In this document: piece by piece, positions 25,301 through 40,400 of the stretch
How the letters are laid out: every line of letters starts with the position of its first letter
How positions within the stretch are numbered: the first letter of the stretch is position 1
Assembly (NCBI GenBank): GCA_903813345.2
Contig: CAIIXF020000005.1
Coordinates: 15,069,375-15,133,374 of the forward strand
Direction of reading: 5' to 3'
Length of the DNA: 64,000 nt
Source of the DNA: Owenia fusiformis
Lineage: Eukaryota; Annelida; Polychaeta; Sabellida; Oweniidae
The notes under the pieces: generated by a model
Seen by the model: the letters and a program-made list of their open reading frames with translations, nothing else
What the model was told of the DNA's origin: nothing
The model's database searches: none
Program-made: the position numbers and the translations under genes

Positions 25301-28300
25301 GGAAGGATTTAAAGACATCCAAAAACAAATCCAAGCAAAATGGAAATGATGATATCGTAGTTTTATTACCCACCTACGGATTGTAATTGTGTTTTAGCTT
25401 AATAAGATAACATAACTACACCCTAAGGGGCTCCAATAGTGAATACTACTTCATATCAGTATAACTAATACATTAAATATTCCTTTTTTGACATTGTACA
25501 AATTACCGCAAAATACTTATAGTGTACAGGTTAACAGGTCATATCCAAGGAAGAGGTCAATTTTGATTCGTGAGATTTTTACCGAAAGGTATACAAGTCA
25601 AGACAAGGCATTAACATGACAAAATGTCATCACCTGCAAATGGTTACAAAAGAATAACAATTGTTGCAGATGTTGTCCCTGACTGCCAAAATCAAAAAAT
25701 CAATTTTTTGACCTTTCGAAGGTCAACCGAAGGTCAAATGTCAAATTTAAAGTCAGATTTTTTGACCTTTTTTGACCTTTAAAAGGTCATTGAAGGTAAA
25801 CCAAAGGTGAAATGTCAAATATAAAGTCAGATTTGAACGTCTTAAGAACTTGTAGATGATTCTGAGAAAAAAATTGGTAAGAATATCTAGTCAATGATCT
25901 AAATGGTGTAGAAACCATAGAGACTAAGGACATTAGTAAATGCGGCCCCTTCCCCATAGGATGAACCCAGAAAAAATTCAGACTTGAAATGTGCTCCCCC
26001 AATACTCATTCATTGACCTAAATGTTGATATCTGGATGCCAAGATGAGACTGTAAGGACATTAACAGAGCTTAACGACATCTGTAGAGATGTACCTTCAC
26101 CTAAATGATGTAAATACCTCGAGGATGAAATAAATGAGACAAATGATCTCGCGCTGCTTACCTTTTTAAAAATTTACCACTTGTACTTTCTTCAATTTCA
26201 ATTTTGGGAAACTGTGTATTTGGTTTTGGGAATCATTTAGCTTAAATTGGATTTATTGAAATATTATGCGTTACTTTTTGGCAAAAAGCTAGGAACCGTT
26301 CTAGATCTTTGGTCATGGTAATTAAAGGCGTTCTACAGAGTTAACATCATATTGTTGAGTTTCTTCTTTTTACTCATTTTCTTAATCTGAAAACAAAGAA
26401 CTCAATTAAATATGTTCTGCAAAATCTATGGATTGATTCTCATGATTTAATAGATTTAACAAATGTTTTCGTTTGACACACGACCACAAGAATATTTTGT
26501 CTGCAGTTCAAGATCGTTATGATATCATCCCGAATGATTTATCGTTGGATTATTTTATTAATTGGCTGGTATTGGAATTGCATTAAATAAGTCATAATTT
26601 ACATAGATGCCACCTACTGTTAGGAGATTATTGAGCTATCATAGCGCCTATTAAATCAACCAATAATCCCTTGACTCCGTAAATGACGTTTTTCACGCTA
26701 CATGACGTGAGTTTAAAATTTCAGGAGACGCTATTTAGCATTCTCAGAGAACCCAATTTGGTATATATTTTCGACGGTGACACCGAAATAACTGCAGTAA
26801 AATTTATCATATGCATTGAAATCTTTCCAGCAAGATTTCAGAAGGATCTTTAGGGTTGATAAACATATATTGTCGCCTCGGAGCTAATAACACGACCAAA
26901 CCACAACGTCATAATCTGCTTCACATCTAATGAATCGACAATAAAATGCTACTTTCCGCCGGATAGCAATTTCCTCCTCATACGGCAGCAATTGCTCAGA
27001 TATTTGCCCATACTCAATCGCTACTTTATCAGGGTCGATTAAAGCGTATAAAAAGCAATCAAAATACAAATCACGGAGATTCCTTATTTCTTAACTATTC
27101 TTGCTAACGACGATTCGAGTATTTTATCACTTTGATCAAATTACACTTTGAGAAGTTTAATTTCGGTTCACCATATTTCACCTTTTATAGTGTCAATTGA
27201 CTCTAAATGAGAAGCTGCGGATTGATGGGGGGATTATCGTGTTAGGCCATATGGCTACGTGTAATACTGATGCAATAAACACTGGAAATGTGACAATTGC
27301 AAAATGTAACAAGTGCCTGTACAAAAAGGAGACCGAGAATTTGCTGCATCCGAACATTAATTTGTGTTTTTACTCCGAGTCTACAAGTCAATGCAACTAT
27401 GAATCTTAAGAAAATGGGGGAAAGATAAGGTCAAGGTCATTTGTTAAGAATATCCATAAATAGCCCCATATAAATGGTATCGATATCGTATTTTTCCATT
27501 AAAGAGCAAATAAGTTCTTGGGAGAGATTTGGTACAACAACCGACCAACGGAATGCACTATTACCTCCAGTTTACGAGTAAATCGCCACTGAGTGAACCG
27601 TGACAACTAACAACAATATAAAAAAGAATCGATCCACAGATGATGAAGACAATGATAAGTCCGAACGATGTGTCAATAAGGAAGAATTTCTAAATCGAAA
27701 TATTCTCAAAAAAGCTTCGCACGTGTGTCTAATTCTAGTTTTAATGATCTGCCTAAAGGTATGTTGTTCAGTTGAACTTCAAGGCTATCACATTAACCAA
27801 AATGTGAAAAATGTCACCTAAAGACTCATATTGCCTCCTCGTATTGTTGGATTGACTCTCAGAAGTTCTTGAATGTGCCTTAAAGAAACAAACACATATG
27901 TGTAGCGTGGTGTTTACCCATGGCTGTAAACATCACCGTGGTATGATATCTCGAATCAACAGAGTAAAAAGAGAGAAATTAACGTGAAATGAGGTAAAAG
28001 AGCATGACTTGCGTAATGTTAAGTGAACATAGGTCCACAAAAATGAAACGCTTGCTCATAATTTCGAGGAAAATAGGAAGGAAAGAAAATGGATGGGACA
28101 TTTGATCCAGGGTTGCCACCAGCAGCAACTGCAAAGCAGGTGGTTGTTAGCGTTTCAATAAACTAAACATGTAACTCGATTATGGGCTTCCAGCAAACTT
28201 TTTTAAATTATCGTTTAAAATCTGTTTGTAATAACGTTTTGCTAATGAATCTAACTCTTGTTAAAGAAGCAATTTGCAAAACAGAAATTGTCCTTTGCTT

Positions 28301-31300
28301 AATCATTTTAGTGCTCTTTATAATCATTTAGGCCCTAAAACCCTAAATTGGGCCCAAATTATGAAAAAGGTCCATTTCCAAAAAGGCCAACTTTTTTCTG
28401 GGCCCACCTTAGGGGGAGGGGGGGGGGGCTGGGAACCTGGGAACCTGTATGTACTTTAGAAGTGATGCAACAAGCCACAGTGGCCACTTGTACAATTTAA
28501 CTTTTACCAGTCTATCAGGGGAAATGAAATTGTGTTGTTCTATGAGCATACATGTAGTCATTTGTCCAGGGTATTATTTTCTCTTCTATCATATGCTGAC
28601 AATCACCAACCCAATTAGACTTTTCAAAACATAACCCTTTAACCTAAAAGTAAAGATTTAAATTATAAAATCGGCTTGCAATAAAATGACACATTCACGC
28701 TCTTAATTAAATTCATATTATGTTTTGGTAGCATATTTTCAAATGAATCTTAAAATGAAATATATTTTATAAGACAGCATTACTTAAATCCAATAAGTAA
28801 CCAATTCTTTATGGAATAGTGTGACAAGTTCCTCATAACAGGATAATGATTTATGACCCCTATTGTTGTCCCAATCATGCGGATTGATATGAAAAGGGAG
28901 TAAAGAGGTCCTAAGGGCCTACTTCACGGGCTTAATCAATCAAACATTTATCCAGATACACGGGTCTTTGATATCATAAACCCAAATTAATTTTTTCAAT
29001 TGACATTCTGAACTATTGGTGTTGGGGATCGTACATATGCATTTTTTCTAAAATATATTTTATCGTACATGTACCTGTGCTTCCCTGCACTGCTTATAAT
29101 CCTATGGTGTGATGACCTTTTTTGACCTTGACAATTACCTATCTATTAACCTTTTATATACATGTATATACTCAATAATGTAGATTACTTTTTTGAGGGA
29201 AAAAGTACATTTTGTACTTGCAATTGTCCAAAGCAGAAGAAAATGTAAATTCAATTAAATATATTTCGAAAGACTATCAATTTTGCGCCAGTGGTGACGT
29301 ACCTTATTCAGATGGACGAAAAATGAATTTCTAAATATATGCTTCCTGAATGTCTCGCGATATTCGATCATTTTCGATAGAATTCCGTAAAATAATACTT
29401 TTGCAAGGTGCATAATTTTGCTTTAACGTTTCCGAAAAAATGTCAATTTAAAGAGCTTTGGTAAAAGTTGAATACGGACGTAGATTTTAGATCGTCTCAT
29501 TTTTAACTTTATATGCTACATGGTATGGTTATGATAGTACTCTTTTTATGGGTTCGCAAAATGCTCATATATGGGTCTGGTTGTTTTCCCTTTCTATCTA
29601 TTGGTTTTGGGCTTCTTCGTTTGAAACATTTTTAATTGTTTTGACATTGCGATAATACCTTAATAATCCAAATTAGATATCATATTTATTTTACACGTTT
29701 TCATAAATGTCGAACTGGATAAGGAGCTTATGACAATCACCATATACACTTATGTTTATACTATTAAATAATTTTAAATATTGTAATTAAAATTAGCAAT
29801 CCAATGCAACATCACGTCCACCGTCTTAACAATAAGAAATTAAGCATCTTCAATTATGCGGTGTCACTATTTATTCCTCCCTTTCGCGTCAAATGTTTTG
29901 TTTTACGGTATTTTTGTTCAATTATTCGCTCGTTTGTACGTTTCTTTAAGACACTAATGCCTCTGTTTGTAGTTCATACACATGATGTTAGGACTATGAT
30001 GGGCATCAACAAGATCGTCAAATAAACTTCCATTATTCGGATGTTCCGTGGAAATGATATTGCATTTTATAGCTATTAAGTAGCGTTTATCTACGTTAAC
30101 ACATTTCTTATTAGACATGTTTTGAGCTAATTGAAGGATAAGATTTTCAGTTATACCGATTTCAAAATGTAGAACTGACCAACGAACATGATGATACAGA
30201 ATAAAAACGCAGAATCATTAGATAAGCGTAAATGATGTTAAAACTGTGCCGAAAATCAAAGATTGAAAATATGTATTGACGGACATGTATTTCTGAAATG
30301 GAAAGTGCATGATTGTCACAATAACCCAGAATTATGCACAGCTGTAATCAAACTGTGCATCCATGGATGAAACAATCTATAGAAAAGGATTAAACTCCAA
30401 GAAAATGTGACATGGTGACCCAGTTCTGGCACGCATGCGCACATCCCTGTTTCCTCCCAGTTCTTTGAAACATATGATCTGATCATATCATATCACAAAA
30501 ATGCCATTCGTAGGTTTCCGACCTATTAACATGCCCATTTTTACCGCAGTAGTTACAAAATGTAAAATAACACACAATTTAACGAAGAGAAAATCTTTTA
30601 AATAAGATTGGCCCAACGAGAGCTTTAAAGTCCACTCCTTGATGAAAAAACAAATGCCGCAATTTGTCCTTAGGTTCCAATGCACCATTTGTAAGGTAGC
30701 AAAGGTCATATGAGGTTAAGGGTCATTAAAGTAATATTACCCCTTCAAAAATGGAAAAATAATTCATTCAAACATAACCTTTTTCCAAAGATTTTTGGAT
30801 TTGAAAAAATGTCGAAATTGCTCCCAGTTCATGATAGCACTAATTAATCAAGGTGTAACTAGCAGATTTCCACAATGTTATTAAATACTTATTCCAGACA
30901 GTTCTACTTTCCAATGGTATATTCAAACCCCTGTGTCAGATAGCATCATTTTTGACCCCCATTTTCTCAACTAAATGCAAAATCATTTATAATACAAACC
31001 ACATGTAAACACCTTGTGAAGTCGAAAAGACAACAGAGCGGGAAATGCATATAATGAAATCAGGTACACAATCTTAAAGTTTGGGAGAAGAGATGAGCTG
31101 AGAGAACGTTTCGAAGACGTTGTCACAATTTTACAATATTTATAGTCTCACTGTGTACTTTGAAGTAGACAGGACTACACAGTCTTGAAGCAAGGCTACC
31201 ATATACATGTATCGTGCTCTCGTAATTCAATATATGGTATGCCCAATTTTTAAAATGGGGTGCCCCCCTTTCTGGGGTAATGGTTTTGGCCATATCTACA

Positions 31301-34300
31301 TCTTCAATCTCCAATAACTTAAAAATATATGATATTAAAAATGGAAACTTTATAGCTTTATCAAATCCTAGGACAATCAAGCAAAAACAACGAAAGCGTT
31401 TTCTATAGAAAACGAACTTGCTCGGCAGTTTTCCAATCTCTGATCTTGCCTCGTCGTAGTAAGATTCTTAGTTTAGTTTTAGATCTAAATTACTTTAGCA
31501 CATAGAACCATTTTGTAATATTTAGCAAGTAAATGTATCAGGCCGATGTTCCCATCTTATTTGTATTCAGTAATGAACGTAATCACATTTATCTCGGCAA
31601 TCTGTGTAACCAAATAATCCATTTTAAAGCTGTGATTTGCCTAGCTGTATCTATGGCATTAAAATAGCTCTCTATTTCCAATAAGAGCCGATAAATCAAG
31701 AGTTTTCCTAAACGATTTGATGCCGTTTTAATTCTGCTAAAGCCCTAGATAACTAAAAGCTAATGAAGTACAATAAAACAAAGGCCCTATATGCCAATAA
31801 TGACTGCATGGTAAAAGGCTCAGTCATACTACGACGCAAACTTCAAAACATCTCGAGTAATTTTGAAACAGATTTCCGAGATACACTTTTGCGCAAATAT
31901 CTGGAATATTGGACACTATACCAATTTCAGTACTTTTCTGACCAGCTTGTTAAAAATATTTGAATAGAAACCGACGGGAAAATTTGCCACGTCATTCTTT
32001 TAGGGAAATATATTCATTCACACATTTTGCAATTGTCACTGTTTACAGTAAAGGGAAAGTCCAATGGTAGTATTTGAACCTATTTGGATTTTGCCTCACC
32101 TATTTGGAGTTTGCCTCATCTTTTCGACATTCTAAAGCCTCGCTTACTTTTCTCTTCAATCTACGCCCCTGTAAAATGATCATGATTCTAGGCTTGATTT
32201 TCTAATTTGTTCAATATTTTCAAACACTATCATATTTCTCTTATCACCCATAAACTGATGGATCAGGTGAAATTTTGAATATGTCTGAAAAAACGACCAA
32301 CAATTTTTCATATTACCATCAAGAAGATCAAAAAGTCTCTTTGAATTGTCTATCAGGTTCTGACATAATTTTGAAAGGACATTTCACAGGAGATCACAAC
32401 CTTGCAACGCCTTTTTATTCCATAATTTATATTCAATATAGTCAGGCATTGAAATGAACAAAACGTTCTGGTTACATTATTCACTCTGCTTTTCCCTTTC
32501 CATTTATAAACCAGTTTTTCTTTGGATTAATGAATTAATATTAGAATCACATTCAACATTCACATTCTGTAGTATCTCTGAATGATTTTCACACCTTTCA
32601 GTTCTTCATAAGTTTTTCATAGCTATTGTATCTCAATTTTATACGATGATCATCAATCATGATACTATACAAAGCTGTGACGTCTCGAACTAAAAAGCAG
32701 AACAACTTTCAAAAGTAATGTTCAAAATTCTGACGGCATGAGATGAGCTGACTAGAGGCAAATAGCGCATTTAATAAACCCGAGAAAATTTATTACAATT
32801 TTTGTGGTAATTTTCAACGTTCTTCTGTTCGTGTTTTCAATGGTTATTTGACGCGTCATTGCTTTTGAATGTCCCCATAGAAACTAAACAGCACTTTGAT
32901 GAGAGCTGATAGCGATATATTAGCAGTAAAATCAGGTAAATGAAAACAACTCAATAGCTCGTATTCCCATCATGAACTTTCAACAAGATGGTAATCTATT
33001 AAAACTTTGAGATGTATCTAAATAGCTGTTGATGTCAGCCTGGGTTCTTACCGCACAAACCACGTGCTCCGCATGGGGGATATATTCATGATACAATGTA
33101 TATAAAACTATAGGATAACGAAACGATGTGCAAAATATGAGCACTAGTCCAATTAATGATAATGTTATGTCAAGCAATAGACGACACACAAGCATCGTTC
33201 GTAACTAGAAAAAAGATAATTATGAAGGGTAGCTCTAAGTAGAACCGAAAATGACAATGTGATACCAGCCAAAAGATTACAATGCTAAAAAACTAACAAA
33301 AATTTATTTCCTTATAGATAGGAGATAAAGTTTCTTGAAAAACCTTTCATACACAAACCCCATAAACCATATCACCAATTTTTTAAATAAATTAAACATG
33401 AACCCAAAGATGTTCAAATTAGAAATAAAAATTTTGAGCATTTAGATTTAAGCCCCAACAGTTCTAACAAAATAGATACATGAATAAAGTTGGTTGGTTT
33501 AAACGACAGATTAAATGTGAGCAATCATTTACTTTAATAAAAAGGTTTCCAAAAATTATCCATTTGAGTTTCTCTTTGATATTTATTTCATTTAAATATT
33601 ACAGCCATGATTTTACAAAATACAATAAAAATCAGAAGATATATCTGCCTTGATACAATACAATAAAAATCTTTCTTATTTTTAATTTTTTCATTCCGTA
33701 TGTTCGTTTTCTTTTCATGTCATTATAATGGGCATTATTTCCTGAGAATCATCATTACATATTGTTGGCGAAAAATCTCATTAAAATAAAAATGCATCTG
33801 ATAAACGAACGTGTGCAGTGTGAGTTTCCATAATGCTGACCACAATATGATGGGGATATTAAAATAATTTAATCACATGCCGGAAGTGCGTTCTTTTACC
33901 TGCGTTTTATCCTAAATTGATCACACCCCGAACGAGAATTTCACAAGCACTGAAACATCTCCTGGTGATGATGAAATCGAACATGTATCGTCAGAGAAAA
34001 AGAATAAAAGATTCAACAAAAAGTATGCATTTACACAATTGTATAAATAACAGTTATTCAAATCCATCTCATATATCGAATGACTATTCCCTGGACAAAA
34101 TGTTTAGGAAGGTTTGGTATTATTCATCATACAGGTGTTATAACGCATGGTCCATTACTTCTGCAGTTTCCTGGGAGTCAGTCCTAAAAAACGTCCATCA
34201 TTTTTATGGCTGGTGATCTATCCATGATTCACACAAATATCACGTTCGCAGGTCCTTAACCATCAACAAAATTGTCAGTTCAACTGAGCAGAAAACATTG

Positions 34301-37157
34301 ACAAATTTCATGCATTTTTAAAATCTTTTTAAGAAGTCAGTTTCGTATCAAGACATTATAAAAACGAATTATAATGATAGGCCTTATATTTAGATACATA
34401 TAAATTAAGTCGACTGGAAAATAACTGACTTTAAGAAAAATATTTTTTAAGTATAATGCCCTTATACGTTAGGGACCTGAATATAAGAAGCAGATGTAGC
34501 AGGCCTTAAAAATGAAGATTATGATCTGTATATCTCAATCGTGAGGAGAAATCAGCTTAATCATAGTTTTATATATCAATAAGAAAAGACATGAAGTGGC
34601 CATACCTTTTTATGGTATCTAAATTAATTTGTACCCGAACCAAACAATAGAAAATAATAATATTGATTGAATCTATGATACTAATAATTAAATCTATGTA
34701 GTACTTGATTTTGTTAATATGAAATTAATTTCCTTTGAATAAAATCATTGTTTGTCCATTGCCGGAAATTCATTTTTATTTTTGATCAATTAACAAATCT
34801 GATTTAATTGTCAATGAACAATTATCGTTTCCAGTGCAAATTTTATATGAGCAATTTATTAACAATGATTAACACTGACAATGAAATTCAATAATACATC
34901 AATATCAATACTGACCATGTGCACTTTGATTTATTTACTATGTATTCATTTTGTTAAAATAACCCAAATACTTTTATATTATTATAGTATTATATACATA
35001 AAGAATATATTCTATTGACAAGGCTGGTATTCAGGTGTATTATATCATATAGCAATTTAGTTTTTTGGTTTGGAGTTCTGGAATCACTTAACAAAGGAAT
35101 TCTCATTTGACTAGTTGAAGAGTAGTGCTACCATCACTAAAGGCCCTACTTTGATTTTATTTAAAATATTTCTTTTTTTAATGTTATGCATATGTTGCAA
35201 GTTATAATGATTCTTGAATTGATGTTATAACAAAGTACACATTTTTACATTTCTTAAAATATGCTTTTATTATTGATTGTTCTTTTTCCTAGTTTTCCAT
35301 CCCTACATACGAGTCAGGATTGAATCAAGGTTATTTCTTAAACGAGCAAAACCAAACTATTGGAATCAACACTAGTGCCATCTTTAGAAATGTTGTAGAC
35401 CTTTAATTTCCTATTCTACTCAATTAATCTTTACACCGAACGCCATCTATTATTAACAGATAAAACAAAAGCAGGTACTTTCATTGGTCAACTCATTTTG
35501 TCAAAATACAACCTCATAATTTAATGATTGTGTTTTGTGAATCTTAACAAAATTACTAATGCTGTTAGAGAAATAAAAAATAAATCTTCAAATATCAGAG
35601 AATTTCGGAGACAGTATATATCACTATTTGGTATCATCTTAACATCTCTTCATCCCATAACTGTGGTATCTAAAACATATTTTACTTAGGAATTGTGCCT
35701 CTGCACGGGTAAGAGAATGTCTGATAGATCAAAATGGTATTTCCATGATTTCAGCCCTGATTCTTTCATGGAATGTGAAAGAAAATGAGATAAATGTGTG
35801 TATCCGTGATTTTACTTTTGTTGTATACTTGAACATGTAGTTATTCTAAGATTCAAGTCATGTTCCTTCAGTATATCATGGTGTTCAACTTTCACCCTCC
35901 TTTCCATTCCTCTGAATTTCTCCGATGTAAAACAAGAAAACGGAGGTGCACAGACAAGCAGATAAATGTACCAATGAACATATGGATGGATATGAGGGTA
36001 GTGGAGAAATGGATGCTAATCTTGATCCCTCAAACTTTCATATAATTAGATGAGGTGATTACAATTTCATCAAATAACAAATAAAACTTATTTAACTTTA
36101 AAGTTTTAAATTTTAATCATATAACAATATCATCATTTTAAACAATAAAGAGTATTTTCTCTACAAAATCTGATGACATGTACAATTTGTACAATAACTT
36201 AATCATGAAATCTGATTTACATATGTATCGCTATTTATTATGTACCACCAGTTAGATTTCAATAAGATAATGGCTAATCTCTCATCACAATTGTTTCTGC
36301 AAAAACAATTGACAGGGAGGGGGTAAAAACTGTACGGAAAACCAGCAAACATTGTGTAGTATAGTAGAACCAACTGTAATAGGTTTATTGAAGAGAGTGA
36401 GGTTGGTTTTTCAATAAAAAGTTCCCACAAAAACATTGATGATTTGACTTGGCTCATTTATTCGATGTAACTGACCAGCAGTAGATATTGCAAAATTACA
36501 AAGATTCTAAATTGAGATATAAATGTATTACAGACCTATAGCTATATCAAATCATGATTTCAATTCAAAAACCATCATATTGTATAAATAGGCTTTAAAT
36601 CTTCCATACAAATATTTCCCAGCTATTAAAATATATTTTTCTTATTTACGTATGTACATGATATATATGTATATGAACTTATATAAATTTACTGCAACTG
36701 ATAAGCATGATTGGTGGTATATGAATAATAAATATAGAATTTTTAACAAACATTTATTTGATTAGTGAATTGAAATAATAAAGGATTTGCTGTAAAGATG
36801 AATAAATAGGTGGCAGCAGTAGGTATGGTTATGCTAGAATGCTATTACTCTATTTGGAGAATTGCTTCTAATATGAGGATTTGTAGCAGACTTGATGTAT
36901 AGAAATATTATGGATAATTATAATTTTATAAGGAATTGTACATTCATTCCAGGTTATATCATAATTTGGCAATTATCTTGATATTGCATATATCACATAA
37001 AAATATGTTTTTGTATATTTTTTTTGGTGACCCTGTATATGCATGAAGTATTTAGTCCATAGTTTGTCTTTGCTAAACTAAGTCATTGAACATCCTTGCC
37101 TCAATCAGCAAGGATAGAAAATGTGAGCAACCTTCTTTTCATTCAGTAATCTGAGAG
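22353..37157. other. About 15 kb without a recognisable gene
   Basis: No exon with a known protein family and no RNA gene found. Visible items are a cluster of AGGTCA-type half sites at 25,690-25,810, a G-run repeat fragment at about 28,340-28,440, and at 37,019-37,040 a single transposon-like end (RC: tatacagggtcaccaaaa). Otherwise unique-looking AT-rich sequence between the convergently transcribed Nkx6 and MVP genes. Confidence 0.45.
25690..25812. repeat. Dense TGACCTTT/AGGTCA half-site repeat
   Basis: TTTGACCTTT or its complement AAAGGTCA occurs about six times within about 120 bp, in both orientations, between copies of 'aaatgtcaaat(t/a)taaagtcag'. AGGTCA is the half site of many nuclear receptors. 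The arrangement looks like a short internal duplication, so this may be simply a repeat. Confidence 0.45.
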
Positions 37158-37281
37158 AATCTAGCTACAGCCCCTATGACCCCCTATCTCTCCTTTCCCA
37201 CTGCTTGACTACACAAGTATGACAAATTCTCACACAGGTAGGGTTTGGAGAGTGGGGGGCACAAAGGCTTGTAGCTAGATT
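37158..37281. mobile_element. Small palindromic MITE in the MVP 3' flank
   Basis: The left end TCTAGCTACAGCCCCTATG is mirrored by the right end, inverted TCTAGCTACAAGCCTTTGTG. The inverted repeats are about 26 bp, including GACCCCC/GGGGGGC. It lies 53-176 bp beyond the MVP stop codon and so is probably transcribed in the 3' untranslated region. A relative lies in an MVP intron at 50,331-50,438. Confidence 0.6.
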
Positions 37282-37333
37282 AACTGAGGACTTTTTCCTG
37301 GTTTTGTCCTTCATTGAAATCAGATGGTCTTTT

Positions 37334-37477
37334 TTAGTACACTGAAGAAGTATCATCTCTCATGGCTTTGTCCTTTAGACCTCCAACTAAACCACTTGCT
37401 GTATTGAACAGGTTTATGGGTGTGTTGCCATCAGTGATCAAAGTGCTCTTAATCCCTAGACTCTTCAGAAGATTCAC
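37334..37477 (-). CDS. MVP: MVP last exon (exon 21): cap ring and stop
   Basis: Reads [18 protein letters not shown], then [15 protein letters not shown], matching the end of the vault cap, and stops TAA at 37,334 after ...DDTSSVY. Acceptor tatttcag. The tail after the cap ring is short compared with human MVP, which has about 30 more residues. A putative AATAAA on this strand lies near 36,752. Confidence 0.93.
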   Translation of the reverse strand: MNLLKSLGIKSTLITDGNTPINLFNTASGLVGGLKDKAMRDDTSSVY

Positions 37478-40400
37478 CTGAAATAAGGATTGGATTATCG
37501 CAAGACCTTAAAACACAACTGAAATAGGTTTTCTCAACTTGCAGCTATAAAAATGTGGTTTATGGCATTGTAAGTCCAATAGAGTCTGAACCATTTCAAA
37601 GAATTTTCACCCACAGCCTGACAATTTTTGACATGTATAAAATTTCAGAATACAATGGAGTGAAAAGCACCACAGGATTCAGTGACTTCACTGGGGCACT
37701 ATTGCTCATTTAAAATCAAATTGTGGCTCCAAAGCAGATACCGTTGAAATAATTCCTAACTTAATTGAATGCATTTTAAATGATCACCCAACCACTTTGT
37801 AAGCATGCTAACTTCAAACTCTTGTAGTGCATTTAAAGCCAGCAATGTATCTATTTAAAGAAAGCACATGACATACCTGTGTCTCAGGCCCAGCATTTGC
37901 TATTGCAGTGATAGTGTCTTTGCCCAGGGTGCTAATCATTTTCTCAAACTTCTTAACCTCAATGTCAACCATTGTCTTAGATTTATGAACCTCCAGATTA
38001 TTCTGGGCTTTCTTATAAGCCAGCTCAGATCCTCGTAACTGAAATCAGATAATGCCAAGGCATAAACATGCAAAATTAACATGCTAAACACTGTCCTATA
38101 ATAAGAAGTCACCATTTGTGGTGGTTACATAAAAATCATAAGATGTCTATCTGATATCAATAGTACTAGGTTCTAACATCTGTCAGAAAATATTGAACTT
38201 ACCATAGACTGACTCTCCAGCTCAGCATTGTGTTCGATTTCAGCAGCTTCTGCTTTGAGTCTTGCCGCTTAAATACAAAGTAATAATTAATGTAAAAGAT
38301 TATATGCCAAAAAGATATGCCAAAAATGAGTAATAATGTAAAATGATATACAAATACTGAGCTATTCATTTAAATAAATGAAAATGTTAAAGATGATATG
38401 CCAAAGCAGACTCTAAGCTCTTGTAAAATTTATTTGATGAAACAACCCCTCTGTAAAGGTCACCTCTATATATGGAACAATTTTCAAAAGAACCAAAACC
38501 CATTGGCATACAATGTAATGAACCCTGGCGTTTTACACAAGTTTAATTCGTTTATTGTACATTATATTTGTATCTCACCATCAATTTCACTCTGGCATTC
38601 GATGAGTGTTTTCTCAGCATTAGCATGGGCCTCAGCAGTGGATTGACCAGTAGACTCAACAGCCGCAGTGATTGCTCGTAACTTCAGCAGTTTGGCTCTT
38701 TCTTTCTCAGATTCTTTTTCATTATCAAGTTTCTGCCTGTCTAGTGTTCCCTTGGCTATCTGCTCGACTCGTTGGGCTTCATGTGTGGCAGATGCTTCAA
38801 TGGAGCTGAAATTGTGAACATCATTTCAACTTGCAATGTGCTCAGTTAAAAGTTCAATTCCAACCAAGGTGGAGTGACATTGGTTAGCTTTTATTTGGAG
38901 TTCATAGTTACTAAAACTGATTTCTCTTGCACTACAGTACTCTTAATAATAACAAGTCTTAGACTCTGCCATGATGTCAATATGACCTTTGTTATTTGTA
39001 CCTACCTTGTAGCTATTTCGATGGCCATCTGCACAGACTTAAGGAGACTGTCCCTCATCTTAATATCTACTGGTTCTATACTCTGGATATCTACACTGCT
39101 AACAACCTGCACCAAAAAAATATTAAAGTGAAACCTATGAAATGGGACACCTTTGCAAGTGGAACAGTAACACTGAAATTTGTCAGTGTATAACCTGACA
39201 CCTAAGTGCGTAGGGTATAACCTGACACTGAGAGTTTTTTAGTATAACCTGACACTGGATCGTTTACATGTTAGTTACAAGTAATTTGCTCTCATTTGTT
39301 TCAAGCCTTGCCTTAATCTGCATGGCATTTTGGTAGTAAAGTACGAGTACATATTTATTCTCAACTGAACTTAAGATTGTTTACTCACAAGATTATTTGC
39401 TGCAAATTTCAGACTGCTTTTTGGCTTTCCGTCCTCATCTTCTCCAAAGACAGCATGCTGTATAACCTGCGTAGAGTTACGATGAAACTCATCGAATGCG
39501 ATTCTTGCCACTGAACCACGGATTCTGCTTCCTGGAAATATTTCCAAATAAGGCCTGATAAAAAATGCACTGGAAAATATGGGTATTGTGTTCACTTTAG
39601 AGAAACACCTTTAAACAAATTACCAATTTCCAAAGCGCTAAATAATTTTGGCCCACCCTATACTCTGATGTGAACATTAGAAGACATAACTTACCAAGCT
39701 GTCGGCAGGCATCCCCAATGAAATCTGATACAGAAAATATTTTGGCCTCTGATTCTGGGTTACCCTGTTCAACCTAAAACACAACATAATTTATTTTATA
39801 TATACACCACATATTTTCACCAGAGCTCAATGTTACCCTTTGCAAAAACTCAACCAAAGCTTCACTCTTACAATTAGAAATAATTCTCTGATCTAATCTA
39901 TACCCATTCAGAATATACAGTCAGAAAATCACTACGTATGTATATTGCATTTTCAGCCTATAAGTATAGTGAGTCCAAAATGACAGTTTTTACTCTTTCG
40001 TTAGTTAATAGTGCACTTAAGAGCAGTAAGATCATAAGAACTAGATAATGGCAACTCCGCGGAGTAGCAAATCCCAACGAACAAAATATCAATTACCGAA
40101 TTCCAATCAATTATACTCATTACTTTGGTTAAAATTGAAAAATTTAGATTTAAGAATTGCGAATTCCTGCAAAGCAGCCATTTTGAATTTTCTGAGGTAC
40201 AAATCTGAAAAATAATACCATAATTGTGATCTACTCCAAAATTCCTTCAATTTGAGTACTATATAGCCATACGTTGAAGGGATCGAAAAAATAATTCCGA
40301 AATCGTACATCAGACGGCCATTTTGAATTTTATGAGGCTCGAATCAGAAAAAGATACAATATTTGCAATCTACTCTTAATTGCCTTTCATTTGAGTATAA

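Noticed and set aside
31397-31414. Perfect 18-bp palindrome CGTTTTCTATAGAAAACG
   Set aside because: A single AT-rich palindrome of this size can occur by chance in 64 kb and has no supporting context.
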